Positions 8,938 to 17,991 of a stretch of DNA of 49,774 bases are shown here, in pieces (position 1 is the first letter of the stretch; every line of letters begins with the position of its first letter). The notes under the pieces are model-generated. The model worked only from the letters and a program-made list of their open reading frames with translations, did not search any database and was not told the DNA's origin. The stretch lies in contig JAJZJL010000016.1 of assembly GCA_021810145.1 (NCBI GenBank), positions 1-49,774 of the forward strand, written 5' to 3'. This stretch comes from Planctomycetota bacterium. Its GTDB lineage: Bacteria; Planctomycetota; Phycisphaerae; WQYP01. A program made the position numbers and the translations under genes.

Positions 8938-9122
8938 TTGATTATCTCCAGATCCAAGGCCGAATCTCAGCCAATGGCGACAAGAATACATCGGTCCCGC
9001 AACCGGTGCAATTGCCGGATCTGCTTTTCTGGTATGCCCTTGACGCGCGCGTCGGACCTGGGCGGCGGTGCGGACAACGAGTCACTTGACGGTCCGGCAG
9101 TGTGCGCGCACCATAAGCCTTG

Positions 9123-10241
9123 ATGCGAAACCGCTCATTATTCCGATGTCGTTGTTTTGTGCTGGCTGGATTGCTCCAATTGCTGTGCGGTCTGGTGCTG
9201 CCGGCGCAAGGCGTTCGCGCAGTGAATGCGGCGAAACCCGGCAAAATCCTTGAAATTGGAACGACCTTTGCCCCTCCATTTGCAATGAAACGGGCCGATG
9301 GACAGTGGACCGGCCTGAGCATTGATCTCTGGCGGTCGGTGGCACATCGGATGGGGTGGCGTTATCACATAGTGGGAATGACCTTTCAGCAACTTCTTAA
9401 ACGTGTGCAGAACAAGTCGCTGGATGCGGGGGTCGCGGCTATTACCGTAACCGCCGGTCGGCAAAAACGCATGGATTTCAGTCAGCCGTTTTACGTTACC
9501 GGATTGGCTATTGCGGTTCGTGCGCATCGGGAAAATCCATGGCGACTGGTGCTGCAGCAATTGTTTTCTCTGAAGGTTCTCGCGTTACTTTTGGGCTTTG
9601 GAGCGGTGCTGATCGGAACGGGAACGTTGATCTGGTTCATTGAGCGGCGCGGTAATCCGGGGCAATTTGGCGGCGGGGTGTTCCAGGGCATTGGTTCGGG
9701 GATGTGGTGGTCGGCGCAGACCATGACCAGCGTGGGATATGGAGATAAGATTCCGCAGACATCGCTGGGCCGGGCTGTTGGAATCACCTGGATGATTATC
9801 GGAGTCATTGCGGCGTCAAGCTTTACGGCATCGATTACCTCGAGTTTGACCGTCGGACGATTAACCTCGCCGGTGACAAACCTGCAGAGTTTGAGAAACG
9901 TGCGTGTTGGAACCGTCACGCCGTCAAGCAGCGAGGATTGTTTGCGCCAAATGGGCATAAAGCCCCGGTTATTTGCACACGTGAAATCGGCACTTGAGGC
10001 ATTGAGAGATCACAAGATTGATGCGCTGCTTTACGATGCTCCGATCCTGCGATATTTAATCCGCGGGCAGTTTGCAAGCGATATCCGGATCTTGCCGGAA
10101 CTGGTGCAACGTCAGTATTACGCCATAGCCCTGCCCAGTGGAAGCCCCCTGCGGGTGGCCATTTCCGATGCCTTGCTGGAGGAAATTAATTCACCGCATT
10201 GGCGGCGCACGCGAATTCGCTATCTCGGTGCCCGGCCCTGA
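9123..10241 (+). CDS. GluR0-like ligand-gated potassium channel (ionotropic glutamate receptor homologue)
   Basis: A 372-aa inner-membrane protein with the prokaryotic glutamate-receptor layout. Signal peptide: residues 1-34. First lobe of an extracytoplasmic solute-binding domain: about 42-140 (EIGTTFAPPFAMKR, DAGVAAITVTAGRQKRMDFSQPFY). First membrane helix: about 148-173. Pore loop: 185-208, containing the potassium selectivity filter TMTSVGYGD at 200-208. Second helix: about 218-242, ending SSFTASITSSLTV, reminiscent of the eukaryotic SYTANLAAF gate. Second binding lobe: about 248-372. The filter indicates K+ selectivity, as in Synechocystis GluR0; the ligand is probably an amino acid but cannot be read from sequence. 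The ATG at 9123 is preferred over the adjacent TTG at 9120; the RBS is poor. The gene stands alone and converges on pheA. Confidence 0.88.
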   Translation: MRNRSLFRCRCFVLAGLLQLLCGLVLPAQGVRAVNAAKPGKILEIGTTFAPPFAMKRADGQWTGLSIDLWRSVAHRMGWRYHIVGMTFQQLLKRVQNKSLDAGVAAITVTAGRQKRMDFSQPFYVTGLAIAVRAHRENPWRLVLQQLFSLKVLALLLGFGAVLIGTGTLIWFIERRGNPGQFGGGVFQGIGSGMWWSAQTMTSVGYGDKIPQTSLGRAVGITWMIIGVIAASSFTASITSSLTVGRLTSPVTNLQSLRNVRVGTVTPSSSEDCLRQMGIKPRLFAHVKSALEALRDHKIDALLYDAPILRYLIRGQFASDIRILPELVQRQYYAIALPSGSPLRVAISDALLEEINSPHWRRTRIRYLGARP

Positions 10242-10311
10242 CGGCCGGCTTCCAACTGCGAGCCGGGCCGGAATCCGCGGTCGGTTTGTCCGGCCCGATT
10301 ATCTTTCCACA

Positions 10312-11409
10312 CTACAGGGTCTCAATGGCGCGGGGAAAGCTTCCCAGAACAGCCAGATGCAGGCAATGCGATCGCACTTGTTCCAGCGCCTTTTTCAATG
10401 CCGGGTCTTCGCTGTGCCCGAGCAGATCAGTGAAGAAATAATATTCAAAATTGCGCTTCTGGCTGGGGCGCGTGGCAATGTTGGTGAGATTAATTTCATT
10501 CTTACGGAACACGTCCAGCACATCCACCAGCGCGCCGGATTTATGGGCTGTGGTAAAGATAATGGACGTCTTGTCATCACCGCTGCGGCGGGGCGGCTGG
10601 CGGCCAATGACCAGAAAGCGCGTGACATTGTTGGGATTGTCTTCAATGTTGGCGAAAAGCGTTTTAAGCATGTAAAGTTCGGCCGCCAGAGATGATCCGA
10701 TGGCGGCGGCATGCGTCTCCGCCGCCGCAAGTTCCGCCGCCTTGCTGCTGGATGCCACCGGTATGCGCTGCACATCCGGCATGGTGGCATTGAGCCAGCG
10801 CCGGCACTGATTCAGCGCTTCGGGTTTACTGTATACTTTTTTCACTTCCCCCGGCTCACACATGGCCAGCAGATGATGATGCACAATAATCTGCATTTCC
10901 GCCACAATGGTAACCTGCGGATATTCAATAAACGCGTCCATCGTTTCCACAATGCCTCCGATGGTCGAATTCTCAATGGGAGCCAAACCCATATCGGCAT
11001 GGCCACGAGCCACTTCATCAAATACGCTGGCGATATCGGCCACCGGCTCATGATCAACGGACGAACCGAATTTTTTAACCGAGGCCAGATGGGAAAAACT
11101 TCCCTTCGGTCCCAGGTAAGCAATGCGCAGAGGCTTTTCCAGGGCAAAACTGCCGGACATTAATTCGCGGTAAATAGCCTCAAGGCAGGCGTCGGGCAAC
11201 GGTCCGCCGACACTCTTATTGGCATTGCGAATGCGTTCGAGAACAATTTTCTCCCGGTCCGGCGCGTAGATCGGCGCATTGGATTGCTGCTTGATTTTGC
11301 CGATCTCCACCACAATGCGTGCCCGCGCATTAAGCAGTTCGACAATATTGTGATCAAGTTGATCAATGCGTTGTCTTAACGATTCCAGTGGATCTGCCGG
11401 TGTCATCAT
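10312..11409 (-). CDS. pheA: Bifunctional chorismate mutase / prephenate dehydratase (P-protein)
   Basis: Catalyses chorismate to prephenate to phenylpyruvate in phenylalanine biosynthesis. The 365-aa protein has an AroQ chorismate-mutase domain at about residues 6-90 (LRQRIDQLDHNIVELLNARA, PIYAPDREKIVLERI). A prephenate-dehydratase domain follows at about 94-270, opening with RIAYLGPKGSFSHLA and containing GLAPIENSTIGGI and the catalytic NVTRFLVIG. A C-terminal ACT domain (about 285-360, GALVDVLDVFRKNEINLTNIATRPS) is the usual site of phenylalanine feedback inhibition. The ESRP regulatory motif is ATRP here, so sensitivity could differ. The start is at the first of two tandem ATGs with AGAGG 7 bp upstream. 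It is the last gene of the minus-strand run, 202 bp after the kinase-like gene. Confidence 0.95.
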   Translation of the reverse strand: MMTPADPLESLRQRIDQLDHNIVELLNARARIVVEIGKIKQQSNAPIYAPDREKIVLERIRNANKSVGGPLPDACLEAIYRELMSGSFALEKPLRIAYLGPKGSFSHLASVKKFGSSVDHEPVADIASVFDEVARGHADMGLAPIENSTIGGIVETMDAFIEYPQVTIVAEMQIIVHHHLLAMCEPGEVKKVYSKPEALNQCRRWLNATMPDVQRIPVASSSKAAELAAAETHAAAIGSSLAAELYMLKTLFANIEDNPNNVTRFLVIGRQPPRRSGDDKTSIIFTTAHKSGALVDVLDVFRKNEINLTNIATRPSQKRNFEYYFFTDLLGHSEDPALKKALEQVRSHCLHLAVLGSFPRAIETL

Positions 11410-11611
11410 TCCAGTGCCTCTGCTTTTCAGTTATTTCGCCCGCGGTCCGCCGTGGCGAACCGCAGTATATGTCTGCGAATCCTAATCGCCGTTATCCCGA
11501 TGAGCAACGCCACGGGGGTGGTAAACAGCGATTATGCCACCCGGGCCAAAGATTCGCCATGGAAAAATCCCGTGCACACCGGCTGGCCGCCGCACATGCC
11601 CTGCGGTCAAA

Positions 11612-12721
11612 CTAAGCGCCGTCAAACAGGTTATGCGCCGGGCAGAATCCGCGCTGGGAAAAATAAGCCATGGCCTCATCCACGGTTGTAAACAGTCTGG
11701 TCGCGGTTTGTGTAACAAACGGGCTGGGACCCGTCCGGGGCCTCCAAATCACATATACTTCACGCGCATGGTCATAGGCGTGCTGCAGTTCGCGTTCCAC
11801 GCCGCTGGATAAGCCGGGACGGCCATCGGAAAGTTCCGGAATATATGATACGATCATGTCGCTCTGGCGAACCATCATGAAGTCACGGGCATAAATCTGG
11901 CCATTGATATCGCCCCCGATGGATAATATTTCCGGCACGCGCAACTGCACGGGGCCGCCGGAAGCCTCGACATTTAATGTCTGGCGTCCCTCTTCAACGG
12001 CGGATACCGCGGCATCGTACAGCATTTTTTCGTCCACATCGCCGGGATCGAAGGTGATAAACTTATCAGCCATTGCTCGGCGAAAGGCGTTGATGTCATG
12101 AAGGATATCAGGCATGTTCATGACATGGCTCATGGGAAAGCTGGGGTAGACTTTGCGCATTGCCGGCCGCATCAGCAGTCGAAACAAGGTCAACGCGGTA
12201 CTGGCGTGCCGGCCGCGCGCCAGAACATAAAAATCGCCCGGATGCTGCGCGTTGGCCCGGGCCATAAGCTCGGTGGCCAGAATTTCCTCTTCCCGCCAGA
12301 CCATTAAATCCTTGAGACTGTGATCGGCATTATCATCCCGCAGCAATCGCTGGTGCACCGATTCCACATTGTCCAGCAATGTGACATAAATATCCGCCTG
12401 CAGTTGCGCCAGTTGATCGAAATCAAAGGCTGCAAACAGGCCATGTTTCCAGCGAAACGTCGCATGCGAATTAATTATCACATGCCGATGGTTGGGAAGT
12501 TCGGCAAGAATATCCCGAAATACCGCGCGGCGCAGACTCGTTAACCGCGAAAGCGGCAAATCCAGAATACGCCCCGGCTTTACATCCGGCGCTTCGCGGT
12601 ACATCATGTCTCCGACATGAAATACCTTCAGCGGTTCTCCGTGCGACCGGGCGATCGCTTCCACCTGATTCAGATAGACCTGCCGATCCAGTCCCACTTG
12701 TCCGGTTAATAGCATTCTCAT
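11612..12721 (-). CDS. Adenylate-kinase-like P-loop protein fused to a deoxyribosyltransferase-like domain
   Basis: A 369-aa two-part protein. Residues 1 to about 190 resemble archaeal-type adenylate kinase: MRMLLTGQVGLDRQVYL in the P-loop position, then VFHVGDMMY, VIINSHATFRW and VYVTLLDNVE-like segments (here IYVTLLDNVES). However the P-loop reads GQVGLDRQ, lacking the glycine and lysine of GxxxxGK(S/T), so ATP binding is doubtful. The C-terminal part (about 270-369) has MIVSYIPELSDGRPGLSSG and VERELQHAYDHAREVYVIW, which match the end of the nucleoside 2-deoxyribosyltransferase fold, including the E-x-x-x-A helix. The substrate is unknown. The start at 12719-12721 is preferred for GAAGGAG 11 bp upstream and because the strand/P-loop begins there. 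It lies downstream of the two ketosynthase genes in the same direction. Confidence 0.65.
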   Translation of the reverse strand: MRMLLTGQVGLDRQVYLNQVEAIARSHGEPLKVFHVGDMMYREAPDVKPGRILDLPLSRLTSLRRAVFRDILAELPNHRHVIINSHATFRWKHGLFAAFDFDQLAQLQADIYVTLLDNVESVHQRLLRDDNADHSLKDLMVWREEEILATELMARANAQHPGDFYVLARGRHASTALTLFRLLMRPAMRKVYPSFPMSHVMNMPDILHDINAFRRAMADKFITFDPGDVDEKMLYDAAVSAVEEGRQTLNVEASGGPVQLRVPEILSIGGDINGQIYARDFMMVRQSDMIVSYIPELSDGRPGLSSGVERELQHAYDHAREVYVIWRPRTGPSPFVTQTATRLFTTVDEAMAYFSQRGFCPAHNLFDGA

Positions 12722-12809
12722 GGTAGAGCGTTCTCCTTCAAGCGGAGCATTATAACCCAATGCCGCTTCAGGCTCAGGCGTACAGGATGTCATGCGCCGG
12801 GTAGCGGCG

Positions 12810-14114
12810 CTATTGGAATTTTCGCAGAATCAACGTATCGTTCTGCCCGCCGAAGCCGAAGCTGTTGGACATGGCCACGTCCACTTTTATTTTTCGGGCG
12901 CAATTGGGCACATAATCCAGATCGCACTCCGGATCGGGCACGCTGTAATTGGCGGTGGGGGGGATCATCTGATCGCGTATACACAGCACGCACGTAATGG
13001 CCTCGACCGCTCCGGCCGCGGCAATCAGATGGCCCATCATGCTCTTGATACTGCTGATGGGGACTTCTCTGGCATGTTCTTTAAATACGCCTTTAATGGC
13101 AAATGTTTCAGTGGAATCATTTTCTTTCGTGCCGGTGCCGTGCGCATTGATGTAATCAATATCGGTGGTTTGCATTTCCGCATCGCGCAGCGCGGATTCA
13201 ATGGCCACGATCGCCCCTCGCCCTTCAGGGTGCTGGTCGGTTACGCGATAGGCATCGGCACTGCTTCCGTACCCGACCACTTCAGCCAGAATTTTCGCGC
13301 CGCGGGCCTGGGCATGAGAAAGACTTTCCAAAATCAGCACGCCGGCCCCCTCGCCAATGACAAACCCGCCGCGCGTGGCATCAAATGGGCGGCATGATCG
13401 CTTCGGGTCTTCATTGAAGGTGGACAGCGCGGTCAAGCGGTTAAAGCCGGTTACGCCAAATGGATGGATCATCGAATGCGCCCCGCCGGAAATAATAACT
13501 TCCGCATCACCCCGGCGGATTAATTCGGCCGCCTCACCGAGGGCCTGCGTGGAAGCGGCGCACGCGGTGAGGCAATTAATGGCCGGACCGCGGGCATTGA
13601 ATTCCATGCTCAAATGTGAAATGGGCATGGCGGGTTCCTGCTCAATTTCCCGCAGGGCGTTAAATGATTTCAGCGCCTGTTGACCCCATTGGTCCATTTT
13701 CATGCCGCGCGTTTCCTCGTTCCATGCCCCCAGTGCGACGCGCGTAAAATTATCAAAATCCAGTGCCGCCTCACCTGTGCCCATGTATACGCCAACCGAA
13801 TATGGATCCACCGTTGCGGAATCTTTTGATCCCGGCACCGGCAGCCCCGCCATGCTCCAGGCCTGATGGGCGGCATCCAGGGCAAATCCCGTGGCCCGGC
13901 CGATTTCCTGATGCTTTCCGGAAGTGCGGAGATTCTCCGGAAGCTGATAATTTTTAACCTCAGCCGCGAACTGCGTGGGGAAATACTTCGCATCAAACAA
14001 GGTTGTCGGCGCAATTCCGCTTTCGCCGGCCAGCAGTTTCGCCCACACTTCGTCAATGGTTCGTCCCAGGGGCGTAACCCATCCGATTCCCGTTATCACC
14101 ACACGATTTCTCAT
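12810..14114 (-). CDS. fabF: Beta-ketoacyl-ACP synthase II-type ketosynthase (KS-alpha / FabF-like)
   Basis: A 434-aa condensing enzyme of the thiolase fold. It adds a malonyl-ACP unit to an acyl chain in fatty-acid or polyketide assembly. The full Cys-His-His triad is present: C185 in LTACAAS, H325 in NAHGTGT and H362 in SMMGHLIAAAGA. FVIGEGAGVLILE and SSIKSMMGH are typical of FabF. GGAG lies 6 bp upstream of the ATG. It follows a catalytically altered ketosynthase homologue by 54 bp on the same strand, an arrangement like KS-alpha/KS-beta pairs of type II polyketide or aryl-polyene systems. It may therefore be a specialised enzyme and not the housekeeping FabF. No acyl carrier protein, ketoreductase or dehydratase gene is adjacent. 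Confidence 0.9.
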   Translation of the reverse strand: MRNRVVITGIGWVTPLGRTIDEVWAKLLAGESGIAPTTLFDAKYFPTQFAAEVKNYQLPENLRTSGKHQEIGRATGFALDAAHQAWSMAGLPVPGSKDSATVDPYSVGVYMGTGEAALDFDNFTRVALGAWNEETRGMKMDQWGQQALKSFNALREIEQEPAMPISHLSMEFNARGPAINCLTACAASTQALGEAAELIRRGDAEVIISGGAHSMIHPFGVTGFNRLTALSTFNEDPKRSCRPFDATRGGFVIGEGAGVLILESLSHAQARGAKILAEVVGYGSSADAYRVTDQHPEGRGAIVAIESALRDAEMQTTDIDYINAHGTGTKENDSTETFAIKGVFKEHAREVPISSIKSMMGHLIAAAGAVEAITCVLCIRDQMIPPTANYSVPDPECDLDYVPNCARKIKVDVAMSNSFGFGGQNDTLILRKFQ

Positions 14115-14168
14115 TATTGCTCCAGTAGAATCAGGTTATTGACCTGATTTTGTTTTTCTTTCTTTTCT

Positions 14169-15512
14169 CTATTGATAGCGGCGTAAAACGACAGTGGAAT
14201 TCTGCCCGGCAATCGACCCGGTGCTTACCAGCACCTGCTGCAGTGCCGCCGCGTGCGTTTGCTGCGGCACATTCAGTGAATCGATGGGATCTGTGCAATT
14301 CACCACGCCGGGAACCGTCTGATGATGCAGGGCCATCGCCGCCGTCGCCAGGTCCAGTGCCTGCGCTCCAGCCCCGGCATCACCAATCGAGCCGCGGATC
14401 GGCACAATCTCCGGCCGCAGGGAGCCAAAGACATGCTGAATCGCTGATGCTTCGGCTTGATCATGGCTGGCGATGGCGTAACCGCTGGGAATAACCATTT
14501 GAACTTCGGCCGCAGTGGTGCCCGCGTCCTTCAATGATTTTCGCATGGCTACCGCCATTGCCTCTCCCGCTGGATCCGGTCCGGCAATTCCGCGGGCACT
14601 GGAGGAGGCACCAAGCCCGGCGACTTCGGCATAAATTTTTCCGCCGCGGGCCAAAGCGTGCTCAAGCTCCTCGATAATCAATACGCTGCCGCCTTCGGCA
14701 ATAACGGTTCCACTGGCGGCTTTGTCCATGGGCCGACATGCCGTTTCCGGCTGCTGATTCCCCTGCGTTGTCAGCCGATTTAACAAGGTCCATCGCATCA
14801 GACCCATGAGATGTATCATGGATTCGCACCCGCCGACCAGAGCAATATCCGCATGACCGCGCTGAATGGTCCTACACGCCTCCGCCAGAGCCAGCCCCGC
14901 GGAAGCCTGCTGGCATGTAATGGTATTCGATGGCCCCTGAGTGTCATGAATAATGCTGACATGGCAGGCCAGCATATTCGGCAGATATTTCAGCAGCCAC
15001 AGCGGTGTCAGCAGGTCCATACCGCTGGGTTTGGTCGGATCATCCGATTTTCCCCATTTTTTTAAACTCAGGCTGCCGTCTTCCCCCTTGGCCGGTGCCA
15101 TGGCCGCGGCCAATTCGTTGAGATCAGCGCAAATTAATCCCGCGCCGATGTTGCATCCGATTCGCCGTGAATCCACTTCAAACCAGCTTTCATCGGGCTT
15201 TTTTCCGCCAAATGTTTCCATCACCCCGCGCGTGGCCAAATGAGCGTCGCGCACGGCGCCATCCGCCGCCAGAACAGCCAGTTCGATATCGCGGGCCATG
15301 ATTTTGGTGGCTTTGCGATAACTTTTGGGAACGTAGTCCATGGTTTTGAAAGCGGGAACCTGCCCCGCAATCCGGCTGGGAAATGCCACCGGGTCAAATG
15401 CCGACAGCGGCGCAATGGCCGATCGCATTTCCGTAAGGCCTTTCCACAAATCGCCGCTGGTTAAACCATGCGGCGAAACCGCTCCAATTCCAGTTATGAC
15501 AACACGCCGCAT
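14169..15512 (-). CDS. Chain-length-factor-like ketosynthase homologue (KS-beta) lacking the catalytic triad
   Basis: A 447-aa member of the ketosynthase family (MRRVVITGIGAVSPHGLTSG at the start; IAEGGSVLIIEE; GSIGDAGAGAQALDLA). Aligned with the neighbouring ketosynthase by the distance to the following GG, the active-site cysteine position is Gln202 (TCQQASAG). The two catalytic histidines are Ser344 (IPSGYA) and Asp378 (SIGDAG). Cys-to-Gln is the hallmark of chain length factors of type II polyketide synthases and of KSQ decarboxylases. It is thus likely the non-condensing partner of the KS encoded 54 bp downstream, setting chain length or priming by decarboxylation. GGAG lies 7 bp upstream of the ATG. 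It is the first gene of the minus-strand run and diverges from the PyrK-like gene across 148 bp. Confidence 0.85.
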   Translation of the reverse strand: MRRVVITGIGAVSPHGLTSGDLWKGLTEMRSAIAPLSAFDPVAFPSRIAGQVPAFKTMDYVPKSYRKATKIMARDIELAVLAADGAVRDAHLATRGVMETFGGKKPDESWFEVDSRRIGCNIGAGLICADLNELAAAMAPAKGEDGSLSLKKWGKSDDPTKPSGMDLLTPLWLLKYLPNMLACHVSIIHDTQGPSNTITCQQASAGLALAEACRTIQRGHADIALVGGCESMIHLMGLMRWTLLNRLTTQGNQQPETACRPMDKAASGTVIAEGGSVLIIEELEHALARGGKIYAEVAGLGASSSARGIAGPDPAGEAMAVAMRKSLKDAGTTAAEVQMVIPSGYAIASHDQAEASAIQHVFGSLRPEIVPIRGSIGDAGAGAQALDLATAAMALHHQTVPGVVNCTDPIDSLNVPQQTHAAALQQVLVSTGSIAGQNSTVVLRRYQ

Positions 15513-15660
15513 GAATACTCCGCATCAAGTTACCGTCTGCCGTGTCAGATATCCCTTTGGCTTCTGACGCGCCAGAACAGGAATTCTATGGCGTAACGGC
15601 GGCAATTCCAACCCACGGCGGCGGTCGGGCGTCCGCTGGCAGGCTTTACCACTGTGCGTT

Positions 15661-16674
15661 ATGCTTTTGTGGATGATTCAATGTGCTGCACATGATAACG
15701 CCGCAAACCATGCAACGGCTCGCAAAAAGGGGCAGTTTGCGGCAATCGTGCTCGCCAATACCCAGATTTGCCGTGAACATTTTCTCTTAACCCTGCGCCT
15801 GCGGGAGTTTCCAGCCAGCGAGCCGGGGCAGTTCGTTCAGGTATTATGTCCGCCTCCGGATGTTGCAGTTCAGTCTGCCGAGCAGGCCGTGGCCGGACTT
15901 CAGGAAGTGTTCTGGGAACCCGGAACCCGGCCGCCGCGATTTCACGATCCCGATTTTCTGGGATCACAGCCGTATCTTCGCCGGCCATTTTCCATTGCCG
16001 GTCGGCGGGATGATCCAGCCAACGCTGTCAGTGACATAGATCTGATTTATCGTGTAATCGGCAAGGCCACCATCCGCATGTCGCATTTGGTAACAGGTGA
16101 TTCGATCTCGATACTCGGACCGTTGGGCAACGCGTTTCCCGTGCCGGAGGCAACGCATACGGCGCTGCTGGTGGGGGGCGGCGTGGGAATCCCGCCGATG
16201 ATTTATCTGGCGGATAAATTTCAGCGTGCCGGGATTAAGTCGATCGCATTTGTCGGTGCGCAAAAGGCGGACCTTATTCCCTTGCATATTACCGGTGATG
16301 TTGGAACGCAGGCTTCGTCCAACGTGCGCGAATTTGCGGCATTTAATACGCAGACTGTTGTGGCAACGGACGATGGTTCACTCGGCAACAAGGGTTTTGT
16401 GACACAGGCGCTGGAAAAATTCTGCGAATCATCCGCGGTATCGCAGGGTGTGATTTTTTGTTGCGGGCCTACACCGATGATGCGGGCTACCGCGCTGGTG
16501 GCCGCCAGGCTCAAGTTGCCGTGTTATGTGTCTCTTGAGCAGCCCATGGCCTGCGGAATGGGGACGTGTCAGAGCTGCATTATCAAATACCGGTCCGGTA
16601 GTGCGGAGGATTGGGTATATAAACTCACATGCAAGGACGGCCCGGTATTTAATTCCGCGGATATACTGTGGTGA
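15661..16674 (+). CDS. pyrK: Dihydroorotate dehydrogenase electron-transfer subunit-like protein (PyrK)
   Basis: A 337-aa ferredoxin-NADP reductase-family protein. An FAD-binding beta-barrel carries RRPFSIAGR (near residue 110). An NAD-binding domain has ALLVGGGVGIPPMIYLA and FCCGPTPMMRA. At the C-terminus sits the [2Fe-2S] motif CGMGTCQSC with a later fourth cysteine in YKLTCKDGPVFNSADILW, the PyrK signature. PyrK couples class 1B dihydroorotate dehydrogenase to NAD+. No pyrD gene is adjacent, so a partner elsewhere is inferred. At 337 aa it is longer than typical (about 260): an N-terminal extension of about 25 residues and a proline-rich loop between residues 60 and 105 account for the difference. 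Start is uncertain between ATG 15661 and ATG 15673; neither has a clear RBS. Confidence 0.85.
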   Translation: MLLWMIQCAAHDNAANHATARKKGQFAAIVLANTQICREHFLLTLRLREFPASEPGQFVQVLCPPPDVAVQSAEQAVAGLQEVFWEPGTRPPRFHDPDFLGSQPYLRRPFSIAGRRDDPANAVSDIDLIYRVIGKATIRMSHLVTGDSISILGPLGNAFPVPEATHTALLVGGGVGIPPMIYLADKFQRAGIKSIAFVGAQKADLIPLHITGDVGTQASSNVREFAAFNTQTVVATDDGSLGNKGFVTQALEKFCESSAVSQGVIFCCGPTPMMRATALVAARLKLPCYVSLEQPMACGMGTCQSCIIKYRSGSAEDWVYKLTCKDGPVFNSADILW

Positions 16675-16746
16675 CGGGCAGGCTTTTGACGGCGGGAGAA
16701 TCCGGTCGGCAGATGGCGGTTTTCCTTGCCGCGCTGCCGGCAGAAC

Positions 16747-17904
16747 ATGGAGTACCGGTGCTTGAATAACATTGTACATCTGGTTGATCCCACCAGTGGA
16801 ATGGACGTATTGGATACCATTGCCATGGCCGTCAATGGCGTACCGGGGCATCACCACGTTTTGATTTTCGGGCACAACGGCTGGCTCGGTGCGGCCATTG
16901 AAGCGGGAATTCCAAAGGAAAACATCACTTGGAGCCGAACGTTGGCCCGCTGGGATCCCACCATGGGCCGGGCGTTGACGCAATGGGTAAAAGAAAATAA
17001 TCCCACGCATATTCATGCCTGGGGATATTGGGGGATCGCCGCCGCCAGCCGCCTGCGCGGCTTTTCCGGAGGGCGCATCGCGTTTATTCAATCAACTCCG
17101 ACCGCGGGGCAATTTCGGCAATTACGGCGGGATATGACACGGGCCGTCTGGCTTTTTATTACTCCCTGGCAATGCGTTCATTCGGCGATGCTTGCTGGCG
17201 GGATGCCTCATAACAACGTCGCTCGTGTGAGTCCGGCCGGTTGGCTGGCCCCGGTGACAAAGGCCTTGCCGGCAAATTTGCGGCGATCTCTGGGAATGCA
17301 GACCCGGGAAGGGCCGGTGATTTTTCTCGGCGGTTGGTCGGAGGAATCAATCCGGCATGATATCGGCATCTGGGCGGTGGGCATTGTGGCGGAATCGAAT
17401 GCCGATTTGTGGGCGTTGATCCGAAACGATGACGTGCCGCGGAAGGAAGCCGTGAATCCGTATGCCGGATACCAGTCTTTTGCGCGCACGCTCAAAGACC
17501 CGCAGCTCGTGACCATCGCCCCGGCTTGCTACACCTGGGGCCAACTGGCCGGTCTTGCGGATTATTTCCTCTTTGTGCCCAGGCGGGCAGCCGGGGTAAG
17601 CAGTCTGTTGGCCGCCATGGCAATGGGAAAACCGATCATCAGTGCCCGGACGGATCAGGTTTGTGAATTGCTGGAAAATGGAACCAGCGCCCTGCTGGCT
17701 CCACCGGATGATCCGCGCGAATTGGCCGCGAGGCTCAATGCGCTAATTGAAAATAAAAACCTGGCTGCAAAAATCGGTGCCGGTGCCAAAGCTGCATATG
17801 AGGACCTGGCACGTCCGGAATTATTCAGCAGTCAGTTGGATTCGATCCATGGACAGCTCACAGGCGACCCGGGGCTGAAACAGGCCATCCAGATCGTGTC
17901 TTAA
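16747..17904 (+). CDS. Glycosyltransferase, GT4-like
   Basis: A 385-aa GT-B-fold protein. The N-terminal half begins NNIVHLVDPTSGMDVL and alternates Rossmann-like strands and helices (HAWGYWGIAAASRL). The C-terminal half shows PAGWLAPV, VIFLGGWSEES and the donor-binding region AGVSSLLAAMAMGKPIISA followed by LLENGTSALLAPPDDPRELA, characteristic of glycosyl transferases group 1. The usual E-x7-E is replaced, with AGVSSLLAAMA in place of EGFGLPLLEAMA, which could change donor use. No signal peptide or membrane segment is seen, so it is cytoplasmic or peripheral. Possible starts are ATG 16747 or TTG 16762, the latter with GGAG 9 bp upstream. Donor and acceptor sugars are not known. It is co-directional with pyrK and ppk. 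Confidence 0.8.
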   Translation: MEYRCLNNIVHLVDPTSGMDVLDTIAMAVNGVPGHHHVLIFGHNGWLGAAIEAGIPKENITWSRTLARWDPTMGRALTQWVKENNPTHIHAWGYWGIAAASRLRGFSGGRIAFIQSTPTAGQFRQLRRDMTRAVWLFITPWQCVHSAMLAGGMPHNNVARVSPAGWLAPVTKALPANLRRSLGMQTREGPVIFLGGWSEESIRHDIGIWAVGIVAESNADLWALIRNDDVPRKEAVNPYAGYQSFARTLKDPQLVTIAPACYTWGQLAGLADYFLFVPRRAAGVSSLLAAMAMGKPIISARTDQVCELLENGTSALLAPPDDPRELAARLNALIENKNLAAKIGAGAKAAYEDLARPELFSSQLDSIHGQLTGDPGLKQAIQIVS

Positions 17905-17991
17905 TAATAGGATTTGGCAAAACCAGCCCTTCAATGGTAGTCTCATATTGCTGAAATTCAGCATGACGATAGGAAAGCCGCGGATTCTGAT

